Shown one piece after another: positions 1-7,556 of a DNA stretch of 20,692 nucleotides (positions are counted from its first letter, which is position 1; each line of letters starts with the position of its first letter). A model generated the notes under the pieces. It did no database searches. It had not been told where the DNA came from and worked only from the letters and a program-made list of their open reading frames with translations. The stretch comes from JALHOQ01 sp038144835 (GTDB taxonomy: Bacteria; Bdellovibrionota; Bdellovibrionia; Bdellovibrionales; UBA1609). Where the stretch lies: NCBI GenBank assembly GCA_038144835.1, contig JAYQON010000053.1, positions 1 to 20,692 on the forward strand. Direction: 5' to 3'. The translations under genes and the position numbers were made by a program.

Positions 1-1
1 T

Positions 2-703
2 TATACGACTCAAGATGGAGCCTCGACTGAACGACTGAGAATCGACTCTGCGGGTAACGTCGGTATTGGTACGACGGCTCCAACCGCCGCCCTTCATGTG
101 CAGAAGGACACGCCCACTTATAGCGTCAAGTTTATAACGACTGGCATAAAAGACGCCAATGTCCTCATGGGCGCAACGGGAACCGGCGCGGCTCAACTGT
201 TCATCGATGCCGCGAATGGTGACGGTGCCGGTGCGGACTATGTTTGGTTGAACCAAGACAATGCGACATTGGACGGAACGTTAGGCGTAGGTGGAAATGG
301 AGGAAAACTTCATTTTACAGCGACGGGTACGCCCAACGTGACGATAGATAAGAGTGGCAACGTCGGGATTGGGAGTACCTCACCAGCGGCTTTGCTCGAT
401 GTGAATGGTGATGTGAGAATGGGAAATTCTTCTGCGACTTGCAATGGAACCACGGAAGGTTCGCAACGATACAACTCAACCTCTAAACTGATGGAATATT
501 GTAACGGCACGGCCTGGACCGTGATTGGGAGCAATACCGCACCAAGTGGAACGTGGTGTGGATTTTATGCGTCGGGTGGGGCTGGCCTGCGTTACAACTG
601 CCAAGGGTTCAATCCGAACGTGAGCTGTCCCACTGGATGGACGAAGAGTGCGATCTATGATTCGAGCAATGGACTTGCCGGATATACTTGCGCCAAGGAC
701 TGA
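2..703 (+). CDS. C-terminal part of a secreted mosaic fibre (tail-fibre-like) adhesin
   Basis: The reading frame is open from the left window edge, so the start lies outside; the GTG at 98 is only an internal codon. The visible protein has two fibre repeats of the form GNVGIGTTAPTAALHV and GNVGIGSTSPAALLDV, the pattern of trimeric fibre shafts in phage tail fibres and in the mosaic adhesive trimer (MAT) proteins of Bdellovibrio. A short module follows (VNGDVRMGNSSATCNGTTEG, QRYNSTSKLMEYCNG), then a cysteine-containing tip of about 55 residues ending YTCAKD. The same QRYNSTSK-x-MEFCNG module occurs just before the tip of the fibre at 6258-7490, so the two are paralogues that share a pre-tip module but carry different tips. 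The likely role is adhesion outside the cell or in the periplasm; which surface it binds cannot be read from the sequence. Confidence 0.8.
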   Translation, partial: YTTQDGASTERLRIDSAGNVGIGTTAPTAALHVQKDTPTYSVKFITTGIKDANVLMGATGTGAAQLFIDAANGDGAGADYVWLNQDNATLDGTLGVGGNGGKLHFTATGTPNVTIDKSGNVGIGSTSPAALLDVNGDVRMGNSSATCNGTTEGSQRYNSTSKLMEYCNGTAWTVIGSNTAPSGTWCGFYASGGAGLRYNCQGFNPNVSCPTGWTKSAIYDSSNGLAGYTCAKD

Positions 704-833
704 ATACCCATTTGATCCAATGGCAGAATAATTCCAAACATCAGGTCACACGACCAGGTATTCTAACAGGCAAATGAGAAAGTAAAGTTGCGACAAGGGA
801 TTCTTTTCATAACAGCCAGCTTCCGTTGCCTGA

Positions 834-1334
834 CTATTGCGGGAATGAAGCCAAAGGTAGAAACAAGGTCATGGATTCATCGGTTAATTCGATGAATCCA
901 TACTTCTTATAGAAGGCTTTTGCGGGGTCATCCTTTGCATCGACCAGAAGCGCGTAAACGCCAACCTCAGTCGAGGCAGATTGAACCCGCTTCATCGCAT
1001 CGACTAAAAGGAGCTTTCCTAAGCCTTGCCCCTTCGTTGAATTATCAACCGCCAGTCGGCCCATTCGAGCAACTGGTACGGGATACTTAGGGAGCTTCTT
1101 CTGCAATGCTTCGGGAAGCGAAGATAAATACACTTCGCCCATACTGAGACTGTAGAAGCCAAGAACACGCTTGGCTTTGTCGCCTGATTGAATGGCTACG
1201 AAGGTTTTATTGAAATTCGCCGCTTGGTTCTGTCGAGCTTTCGCTTTCAGAAAATCGTTTAGCTCAGGCGTGCCACAGTCAAACGGCGCACGATCAAATG
1301 ACTTATCTAGGTTGTGAAATTCAAATTTACTCAC
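834..1334 (-). CDS. GNAT-family acetyltransferase toxin (TacT-like)
   Basis: A 166-residue GNAT acetyltransferase with a GTG start. It opens with FDCGTPELNDFLKAKARQNQ, typical of the TacT/AtaT toxin branch. The acetyl-CoA pyrophosphate loop follows (ARMGRLAVDNSTKGQGLGKL, with the Q/R-x-x-G-x-G pattern as KGQGLG), and AFYKKYGF near the end supplies the tyrosine usual in the GNAT catalytic site. Toxins of this branch acetylate the amino acid on charged tRNAs and stop translation; that activity is inferred from the family. The gene lies 9 nt downstream of a DUF1778 antitoxin gene on the same strand, the usual antitoxin-then-toxin order. The ribosome-binding site is weak, so the toxin is probably translated by coupling to the antitoxin. 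All motifs are present and it looks intact. Confidence 0.9.
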   Translation of the reverse strand: MSKFEFHNLDKSFDRAPFDCGTPELNDFLKAKARQNQAANFNKTFVAIQSGDKAKRVLGFYSLSMGEVYLSSLPEALQKKLPKYPVPVARMGRLAVDNSTKGQGLGKLLLVDAMKRVQSASTEVGVYALLVDAKDDPAKAFYKKYGFIELTDESMTLFLPLASFPQ

Positions 1335-1343
1335 AAAGACAAA

Positions 1344-1649
1344 TTACTTTCTGGACTGCTTCGCGTAGTCCTTGAACGCCTTTTTGAGTGCTTCGTTAGG
1401 ACGCGGAGGATTTGTCAAAGCGGCAAAAAACACATGAGCATCACGTTCCGTTAGGTTTGTACGTTCGACTTCCGACAGCTCCTTACGAGCGGCGCGAAGA
1501 GAATTTTGCAGCATGAAAGAACTCACGGTAAGCCCCAAATGATCGGCGGCTTTCTCGATGAGAATTTTATCCTGCGGGGTTGTGCGAATCATCACCATGC
1601 TTTCCTTTTTCAAGGAAACCTGCGGCTTTCTTTTTCTTGCAACCGACAT
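1344..1649 (-). CDS. DUF1778 ribbon-helix-helix antitoxin (TacA-like)
   Basis: A 101-residue protein. A basic N-terminus (MSVARKRKPQVSLKKES) is followed by a ribbon-helix-helix DNA-binding fold: the beta strand around MVMIRTTPQDK, then helices with LIEKAADHLGLTVSSFMLQN, the core signature of DUF1778 antitoxins. The C-terminal third (FFAALTNPPRPNEALKKAFK) is the part that usually wraps the GNAT toxin; the PPRPNEALKKA pattern is very typical. It should neutralise the acetyltransferase encoded just downstream and repress its own promoter. The start is supported by GAGG eight nt upstream on the minus strand. An imperfect palindrome upstream (1689-1705) is a plausible operator. The pair sits between fibre genes, a common place for toxin-antitoxin modules in variable regions. 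Confidence 0.9.
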   Translation of the reverse strand: MSVARKRKPQVSLKKESMVMIRTTPQDKILIEKAADHLGLTVSSFMLQNSLRAARKELSEVERTNLTERDAHVFFAALTNPPRPNEALKKAFKDYAKQSRK

Positions 1650-1688
1650 GAGTCAAACCTCTTTCACCGTGCTTAAACGGCTATAGAT

Positions 1689-1719
1689 ACACCATATCAT
1701 GACGTATTGCATTTGTCTA
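1689..1719 (-). promoter_or_regulatory. Probable promoter and operator of the TacAT-like operon
   Basis: Reading the minus strand, a -35-like TAGACA (1719-1714) and a -10-like TATGGT (1696-1691) are 17 nt apart, about 40 nt upstream of the antitoxin start. An imperfect palindrome of form AC-N2-CAT-N3-ATG-N2-GT (1689-1705) covers the -10 box. A ribbon-helix-helix antitoxin bound there would block its own promoter. The boxes deviate from consensus, so this is a reasoned proposal. Confidence 0.4.
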
Positions 1720-2749
1720 TACGACTTAAATCTCGTGATTTCAGTTATTTGAGATTTTTATCAGGACTTCTATAAAGATTTGCCCTTGCTGGGCAGCCTG
1801 TAAAGGAGTAGGCAGTTTACCGGTAGTTTTGGCAATGCAAATCCTAATCGTTACAAAATGCGACAATGATCAATTTGGCTTCAAATCTCCAGACACTCGC
1901 GGTTTCAATATCATAAACTATTTTGAGAATGTGGTGTCGGGTAGATCACTGGCTATTGATTGATTTTTTGCGAGGTGATCGTGAAAAAAAGCAGCCCGAA
2001 TCCCAGGTCAAGAGCGACAGGCGCCAGGGCCATCGGTAAATTTCACGGAATTGAGACGTATACAAACGGCCTCTCCCCATGCCGCGGCCAGAAGCGGAGA
2101 GCGAAACGCCTCTTAAGATCAGTGGGATCGATCACCTCATGAAGTTGGGTGAATGTTAAAAGTCCTTTGCTAATGAAGGCGCAAGCCCTCTTCCGGCATT
2201 CTGCTCAATTGCGCTTTCAAGATAATCACAGGTAGATCTGTGATTATCTTGAAGGACAGGCAAGTTCTTCGGCGCCTTCGCATTGATGACTCCACAGAAA
2301 AGAGTGATGTGATTTGTTTCTGCTCGGAAAAGTAGAAGCTGACCTAAAATCTCTTCGATCCTGGCTAAAAGCGCGTGGATGATTTTTCAGTATACTTGAA
2401 GTGAGCTTGGTCACCAAGGCCATTGGGGGGATATAGTGACTGTCCGTGCTCGACGCAAATCGACTTAAGTCAGTACGGGGCCCTGTCAATACCTCAGGCC
2501 TGAAACTCCATTGAATCGGATCGAATCTAAGGTCTCCGCACTGTGCTGGGAAAATTTTGGCTGAATATGAATAGGTCAGTCGATGAATTGCTCAAAAAAG
2601 TATGAAGATGGGAATGCGCCTATTTTTATGTCGTCGATGAAATTCATCTAGAGACTGGCTATTCTGTTCCTAACCACAGTTTAATCTACACTGCCGGTCC
2701 AAGACCCAGGACAGTATTGGCTTTGTTTTGGTTTGCGCTACGATAGGGG
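1720..2749. other. Long gap without a convincing gene
   Basis: About 1 kb between the toxin-antitoxin operon and the next fibre gene. Open frames here (for example 1960-2142 plus and 2244-2489 minus) have compositions unlike real proteins and no good ribosome-binding site. A long perfect hairpin lies at 2216-2253. The last 150 bp (about 2590-2747) contain stretches that read like broken coding sequence, such as a frame with FYVVDEIHLETGYSVPNHS that lacks a start codon and ends at the TAG just before the fibre gene. I see no RNA gene or clear promoter. The best reading is decayed DNA plus the upstream region of the 2750 fibre gene. Confidence 0.4.
2216..2253. repeat. Perfect 16-bp inverted repeat (long hairpin)
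   Basis: TTCAAGATAATCACAG at 2216-2231 is repeated exactly as its reverse complement at 2238-2253, with a 6-nt loop. The stem is longer than a normal terminator stem, is AT-rich and lacks a following T-run. It could be a miniature element, a protein-binding site or the joined ends of a lost element. Confidence 0.75.
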
Positions 2750-4399
2750 ATGCGCAAGCTTAAATCTAGAGATCAATTAACATTCAACAAACGTCAGTTT
2801 GTTGTTTTATCCAGCTTTGCGTTGATAGTTACGTCTTCTACCATCGGATTGACATCAATTCCTGCCTGGGCCGTGTGCAGTTATTCAGGCACAAGAAATC
2901 AAGAGGGCAGTTTAAAACACGATGGCTCCAATCTCTATCGGTGTGACTCGAGCAATACCTGGGAAAACTTAGGAGCATTGTCGGCAGCGGATAATCTAGG
3001 CAATCACACGGCGACCCAGAATTTGATTTTGGGTTCATATTACTTGAGCGGTGATGGTGGCAATGAAGGCATTTACGTTGATGCATCGGGGAATGTAGGG
3101 GTTGGGGTCAATAGTCCTGCTGCACAGTTTCATCTTGGCGGAAGCTATACATCTTTTCAGATGGGATCGAGCTCAACGGCTAGTGATAATTTTCATTGGG
3201 TGAATGAACTTAGTGGAACTCGCCGATTGAATTTGTATAATGGAAATAAGGGCTCTGGCTCATTTTTAATGAGTATTACCACTGCGGGTCAAGTTGGTAT
3301 AGGGACGACTGCGCCGTCCAGCACAATAGAGATCTCGTCAAACACATCATCACTCGCACTATCGGACACAGGCGTGAACGTCGTACGCCTCGCAGATGGC
3401 TCAAGTGGATCTGCAACGAATGGAATGATCTCAGCATATTCTGGCGGGACTGAGAATATTCGCCTCTACGCGAATGGCAGCAATAATTCGTGGATAAATG
3501 CAGGCTACGTCGGCATCGGCACGACTTCTCCGTTGCAAAAACTACATGTGAATGGTTCGGTCAGATCAGATGCAACATATCCTCTTATTATTGGTACAAG
3601 TGGTTTTGCATATTACCCAGCGGAAACGGATCATATTGCATGGTACAAAAAAGTTGGAACTTATAATTACTATTGGAGAAAGTCAGTTAGTGGTTATCCT
3701 GATGGCGTTGGTGAGGTAGAGTTGATGACTCTCACCGATTCTGGCAATGTCGGTATTGGAATCACGGGCCCGACCGCGAAGCTTCATGTAAATGGCGGAT
3801 CCCTTCGCGTCAGTGGATCAAGTTCGGGTTGGTTTAACTTTACTGACTCCGCAGCTGGTGGAAACTTTGGAACATTTTTAAGAACAGATGGGACAACTCC
3901 TCTTGGATACATTGGCGGCGGTGGCGGTGGCGCCATTACAGCGGGGGCAGCTTCAGACCTCGTACTGAGATCAGACTCGAACTTGATATTCGCATCTGCT
4001 GGAAACTCTGAGAGAATGAGAATCGATACGAGCGGCAACGTCGGGATCGGGACCACAAGTCCGGGGCAAAAATTAAGTGTTGCGGGTACCATAGAGTCGA
4101 CCACTGGTGGAGTAAAATTTCCCGATGGAAATACGCAAACTTCAGCTTTTCAAAAAACTATCACGATTAGAACTAATGCACCCGGAAATTTCACCCTTTC
4201 AAATGGAGGGTCTGCTGTCTACACAGCTTCCTGTGTCGCCGGAGAAGTTGCGACCGGTGGTGGTTGCTCAGACTCAGGCTACAAAATGTTCTATCAAATG
4301 ATTCCATCGGCAACCGGCTACAGCTGTGGCTGGTACAACACATCTGGATCTAGCGTAACGATCTCAGGCGCTACCGTATATGTGAATTGCCTCAAGTAG
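2750..4399 (+). CDS. Secreted mosaic fibre adhesin, cysteine-rich tip
   Basis: A 549-residue exported fibre protein. The signal peptide spans residues 1-41 (basic KLKSR and NKRQ, hydrophobic VVLSSFALIVTSS, cleavage after AWA). The mature N-terminus VCSYSGTRNQEGSLKHDG is shared almost exactly with the next two genes and continues as LYRCDSSNTWENLG, DNLGNHTATQNL and ILGSYYLSGDGGNEG. The shaft has five repeats of the GNVGIGTTSPxxKLHV type with varied inserts between them. A linker (GGVKFPDGNTQTSAF) of the kind seen in phage-type fibres leads to a tip of about 80 residues with four cysteines, ending YVNCLK. By analogy with Bdellovibrio MAT fibres it should form a trimer that binds a surface; the ligand is unknown. 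The start is the first ATG, with AGGGG directly against it, closer than usual. A strong terminator follows. Confidence 0.85.
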   Translation: MRKLKSRDQLTFNKRQFVVLSSFALIVTSSTIGLTSIPAWAVCSYSGTRNQEGSLKHDGSNLYRCDSSNTWENLGALSAADNLGNHTATQNLILGSYYLSGDGGNEGIYVDASGNVGVGVNSPAAQFHLGGSYTSFQMGSSSTASDNFHWVNELSGTRRLNLYNGNKGSGSFLMSITTAGQVGIGTTAPSSTIEISSNTSSLALSDTGVNVVRLADGSSGSATNGMISAYSGGTENIRLYANGSNNSWINAGYVGIGTTSPLQKLHVNGSVRSDATYPLIIGTSGFAYYPAETDHIAWYKKVGTYNYYWRKSVSGYPDGVGEVELMTLTDSGNVGIGITGPTAKLHVNGGSLRVSGSSSGWFNFTDSAAGGNFGTFLRTDGTTPLGYIGGGGGGAITAGAASDLVLRSDSNLIFASAGNSERMRIDTSGNVGIGTTSPGQKLSVAGTIESTTGGVKFPDGNTQTSAFQKTITIRTNAPGNFTLSNGGSAVYTASCVAGEVATGGGCSDSGYKMFYQMIPSATGYSCGWYNTSGSSVTISGATVYVNCLK

Positions 4400-4450
4400 A
4401 AAAAGATGAATGGTGTATCTTTAAGTCTAGCAATTCAGATCTGCCTTGCG

Positions 4451-4476
4451 ACCCCGCCCAAGATCTTGGGCGGGGT
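4451..4476 (+). terminator. Rho-independent terminator after the first intact fibre gene
   Basis: A perfect 26-nt palindrome: ACCCCGCCCAA, then GATC as a tetraloop, then TTGGGCGGGGT. The very GC-rich 11-bp stem is followed by TGGTTTCT, a modest T-tract. It lies 52 nt after the stop at 4399 and 36 nt before the next fibre start, so each fibre gene is probably a separate unit. A degenerate copy of the same block occurs before the next fibre gene. Confidence 0.75.
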
Positions 4477-4511
4477 TGGTTTCTATAGGAGATAGTATAG
4501 CATGATATTAT
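4477..4511 (+). promoter_or_regulatory. Fibre-gene leader with Shine-Dalgarno and an out-of-frame ATG
   Basis: The leader contains AGGAG (4488-4492), then ATG at 4502, then the in-frame fibre ATG at 4512. The ATG at 4502 opens only an 11-codon frame (MILYARIFSPE, then stop) that overlaps the fibre start. The block GGGTTGGTTT...ATAGCATGA is conserved at 6222-6253 before the next fibre gene. Confidence 0.5.
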
Positions 4512-6167
4512 ATGCGAGGATTTTTAGTCCCGAATAAAATCACGCTCAATATTTGGCTTTTAATAGAGCCTAAAGCTTTCTTCTTTCTGGCTTTAGTTAT
4601 TAATGCACTGGTGTCCTTTTCGGCTTGGGCTGTTTGTAGTTATTCTGGCACCAAGAACCAGGAGGGTAGTCTTAAGCACGATGGGGCCAGTTTGTATCGC
4701 TGCGATTCGAGCAATAACTGGGAGAGTTTGGGTTCAATTGCTGACAATTTGGGCGATCATACGGCAACTCAAAATTTAATTTTGGGCTCTTATTATCTGA
4801 GTGGTGATGGTGGTAACGAGGGTGTCTCTGTTGATTCTACGGGAAAGGTGGGCGTTGGCACAATTAGTCCACTTGCACCATTTCACGTTTTTAGCAACTC
4901 AGGCTGGGCGCAGTATGTGGGGCAAGATAATTCAGGATATCAACTAAGAATTTCTCTCAATGCATTAGGTGCCTATAATAACAACTCAGTTTCTCAATTG
5001 TTACTGAACCCCTCGGGAGGCAATATTGGCATCGGGACCAGTAGCCCCATTACCAAACTAAATATTTCGGCGTCAGATGGAAATGGATATGGGACCATAT
5101 TGCTATCAGACGGCTCTGGTAATGGGCGATTGATGCTTGGGGCCGAGACCGGCGGGTCTGCGTACCTAGCATCTATGAATAATGTTGATTTAAAGTTCGC
5201 AGCACAAAATTCATCGACACTTGGCACCCCTGCCATGACAATAAAAAGTTCTGGCAATATCGGAATCGGCACCACAACCCCAACTACCCCGCTCGATATA
5301 AGTGGGCTATCCAATGTCGCCTCCGCCACATATAGTGGAGGCACAAATATGTTGCGCTTGTTAGCTGGTCCAGGATCAGCCTACAGCGAGCAGGCGATCG
5401 CCTTCCAGGAAGCTGGCGCGGATGCCGGCGCCAAAATCGCAGTCAAAAATAGAGCCAACGGAGCCTATGATATCATTTTTGCGAACCGCGATACCTCTTC
5501 ATTGACATCAGCAATGAACGAACGTATGCGAATTGATTCCAGCGGCAATATCGGGATCGGGACCACTAGTCCTGGTTATAAGCTGGATGTTCAGGGGGGT
5601 GATATCAACGCCTCTGGATCTGTGCGCTCAGCAGGAATCGCTCTCACGTCTGATATTCGCTACAAGCATGATATTGAGCCTATTGAAAATGCGCTTGAGA
5701 AAATTAGCAAAATTCGAGGTGTGTCCTACAACTGGCGAATAGATGAATTTCCGCGAATGCATTTTAGTGAGCGAACCCAAATAGGTGTTCTCGCACAAGA
5801 AGTTGAAGCTCAGTTTCCAGAAGTTGTTGATGAGAATGTAGATGGTTATAAGTCAGTGAATTATCCTGCCCTTGTTGCCCCTATAATTGAAGCAGTTAAA
5901 TCTTTGGCGATGGGCTTAAAAGCGGTAGAGTCGGTTCAGGCCCTATTAACTGCGGAAATTGCTGCCGTTCGATCGAAAAAAGACGAAAATGATGAACTTA
6001 AATTACTCCGGGTAAAGAATCGCAAACTTGAGTTAGACAATTGGGTCAAAGCAAATGAGATAAAAAATTTGAAAGCACGTCTTGATAGGATTGAAAAATT
6101 TCTGAGTTTAGGGCGCGATTTAGAATCTGATCCGTCTTTGAAAAATCAAAAAAAAACTGAACCATAG
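4512..6167 (+). CDS. Secreted mosaic fibre with C-terminal S74 self-cleaving chaperone
   Basis: A 551-residue exported fibre paralogue. The signal peptide covers residues 1-40 (hydrophobic FFFLALVINALVSF, cleavage after AWA), followed by the shared VCSYSGTKNQEGSLKHDG module and ILGSYYLSGDGGNEG. Four shaft repeats are seen (GKVGVGTISP, GNIGIGTSSP, GNIGIGTTTP, GNIGIGTTSP). From about residue 380 the C-terminus is a peptidase S74 (endosialidase-type intramolecular chaperone) domain: S380-D-I-R-Y-K, then IGVLAQEVEAQFPEVV and YPALVAPIIEAVK, ending in a coiled coil of about 90 residues (KKDENDELKLLRVKNRKLEL). S74 domains template trimer folding and then cut themselves off just before the Ser-Asp motif; the key Ser380 and Lys385 are present. 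The mature fibre is therefore probably about residues 41-379. It is the only fibre in this window with this domain. Confidence 0.9.
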   Translation: MRGFLVPNKITLNIWLLIEPKAFFFLALVINALVSFSAWAVCSYSGTKNQEGSLKHDGASLYRCDSSNNWESLGSIADNLGDHTATQNLILGSYYLSGDGGNEGVSVDSTGKVGVGTISPLAPFHVFSNSGWAQYVGQDNSGYQLRISLNALGAYNNNSVSQLLLNPSGGNIGIGTSSPITKLNISASDGNGYGTILLSDGSGNGRLMLGAETGGSAYLASMNNVDLKFAAQNSSTLGTPAMTIKSSGNIGIGTTTPTTPLDISGLSNVASATYSGGTNMLRLLAGPGSAYSEQAIAFQEAGADAGAKIAVKNRANGAYDIIFANRDTSSLTSAMNERMRIDSSGNIGIGTTSPGYKLDVQGGDINASGSVRSAGIALTSDIRYKHDIEPIENALEKISKIRGVSYNWRIDEFPRMHFSERTQIGVLAQEVEAQFPEVVDENVDGYKSVNYPALVAPIIEAVKSLAMGLKAVESVQALLTAEIAAVRSKKDENDELKLLRVKNRKLELDNWVKANEIKNLKARLDRIEKFLSLGRDLESDPSLKNQKKTEP

Positions 6168-6202
6168 TCGAATCTTAGCTCGGGTATAAGTTAATCATGC
6201 CT

Positions 6203-6257
6203 CGGCTAACATCTTGGTTAGGGTTGGTTTTTGTAGAAGATGTTATAGCATGAATTA
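6203..6257 (+). promoter_or_regulatory. Conserved leader before the last fibre gene, with decayed terminator
   Basis: This block aligns with 4453-4511: a weak hairpin (CTAAC at 6206-6210 with GTTAG at 6217-6221) where the perfect terminator stands in the other copy, then GGGTTGGTTT and ATAGCATGA. As before, an ATG (6250) in the conserved block is out of frame, giving only M-N-stop, while the fibre starts at 6258. Loss of the stem means termination between these two fibre genes is probably weak, so some read-through is expected. Confidence 0.45.
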
Positions 6258-7490
6258 ATGTTAGATTCTTTGCCTGTGGATAGATTGAAAATTGATCTAT
6301 TCTATTTTTTCAATAAAGGGTGGCGTGCATTGCTTGCTCTTTTTTTGAGCCTAAGTTTTTCTTTGTCAGCCTGGGCTGTTTGTAGTTTCTCTGGAACCAA
6401 GAATCAAGAAGGTAGTCTTAAGCATGATGGTACAAATCTCTATCGCTGCGACTCGGGTAATAGCTGGGAAAATCTTGGTACCCTCACGGGAGCAGATAAC
6501 TTAGGTAATCATACAGCGACTCAGAATTTGATTTTGGGTTCTTATTACTTGAGTGGTGATGGTGGCAATGAAGGCGTTTATGTCGATGCAACGGGAAATG
6601 TGGGGATAGGAACAGCAGGCCCGGCCTATTCTTTAGATATTCAAAACTCCTCTACATTTTCTGAGCTGCGAATAAAAACGACGGTTACTGGATCCACCAA
6701 CGCTTCTACCTTGATTCTTGATCGCGGAGATCAAACAGATGGCTATGCGGGCATTTCTTATAAAACTGCTGGATCCAATACCTGGACGATTAATGTTCCC
6801 GCCGGGACAGATGATTTACGCTTCTACGACTACGGCGGTACGGCGGGAGAGAGACTGCGGTTGCAGAGCTCTACTGGCTACGTCGGAATCGGAACGACAA
6901 ATCCTTCTAGTCGGCTTGATGTTCGTGGAGGAGGAGGGCTAACTATCAATCAGGCAACAGCTCCTCTTGAAATTAAGACCAATCCTGGTGGGCAAGATTA
7001 TGCAACTTTCGCATCTCCGGGTTATGCCGGCACAATAATGCTGATGAATTTATCGAACGGCTACGTTGGTATCGGAACAACATCCCCAACAGCTAAATTG
7101 GATGTGGTTGGGGAGATTAAATTTGGCAATTCATCCTCGTCTTGCACTGCCGGAACCGAGGGGCAACAGCGCTACAACTCGACCTCGAAACAAATGGAAT
7201 TCTGTAACGGTTCCACTTGGAAATCACTCAGGCAGCACACCACCAAATGCAGCTACTCATGGACTGCACCAGCTGCTGGTTGGCAAACCCACACGTGGGT
7301 GACAGGGGATTGTTCAAATGGCCTTCCATCTGCGAGTTTAACTTATGATTATGTCAACAACACTCATACGGTAACATCGGGAGGTTTTAATCTCAGCGAT
7401 GCTACATGTTCAACAACTACCGGCGCCGCATATAGCAGCGGAGACGGTACTACCTATACTGTGACGTGCCTTTTTGTTGAGAGAAATTGA
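6258..7490 (+). CDS. Secreted mosaic fibre adhesin, short form
   Basis: A 410-residue exported fibre paralogue. The signal peptide covers residues 1-40 (core WRALLALFLSLSFSL, cleavage after AWA). The shared module follows: VCSFSGTKNQEGSLKHDG, LYRCDSGNSWENLG, DNLGNHTATQNL, ILGSYYLSGDGGNEG. Three shaft repeats are visible (GNVGIGTAGP, GYVGIGTTNP, GYVGIGTTSP). Then comes the pre-tip module IKFGNSSSSCTAGTEGQQ with RYNSTSKQMEFCNG, which matches the module in the partial fibre at 2-703. The tip of about 80 residues (TTKCSYSWTAPAAGWQTHTW through TCLFVERN) differs from all other tips here. The start is the first in-frame ATG after an in-frame stop at 6246; the ribosome-binding site is weak. The role is inferred to be surface adhesion, as for its neighbours. 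Confidence 0.85.
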   Translation: MLDSLPVDRLKIDLFYFFNKGWRALLALFLSLSFSLSAWAVCSFSGTKNQEGSLKHDGTNLYRCDSGNSWENLGTLTGADNLGNHTATQNLILGSYYLSGDGGNEGVYVDATGNVGIGTAGPAYSLDIQNSSTFSELRIKTTVTGSTNASTLILDRGDQTDGYAGISYKTAGSNTWTINVPAGTDDLRFYDYGGTAGERLRLQSSTGYVGIGTTNPSSRLDVRGGGGLTINQATAPLEIKTNPGGQDYATFASPGYAGTIMLMNLSNGYVGIGTTSPTAKLDVVGEIKFGNSSSSCTAGTEGQQRYNSTSKQMEFCNGSTWKSLRQHTTKCSYSWTAPAAGWQTHTWVTGDCSNGLPSASLTYDYVNNTHTVTSGGFNLSDATCSTTTGAAYSSGDGTTYTVTCLFVERN

Positions 7491-7523
7491 GTACCGCATT
7501 GATTTGAAAAGTAAATTTTGTCT

Positions 7524-7556
7524 AAATAGAGCTGACGGCGGCCAAATCTATTTTTT
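7524..7556. terminator. Possible terminator between convergent genes
   Basis: AAATAGA (7524-7530) and TCTATTT (7547-7553) pair around a 16-nt GC-rich loop, followed by more Ts. It lies between the fibre stop at 7490 and the end of the convergent kinase gene at 7548. The AT-rich stem with T-runs or A-runs on either side could serve both strands, but it is weak. Confidence 0.35.

Noticed and set aside
1960..2142. A 60-residue plus-strand open frame
   Set aside because: Arg/Ser-rich composition, no ribosome-binding site and no recognisable motif; likely chance.
2244..2489. An 81-residue minus-strand open frame
   Set aside because: Low-complexity, unnatural composition, and it overlaps the hairpin at 2216-2253.
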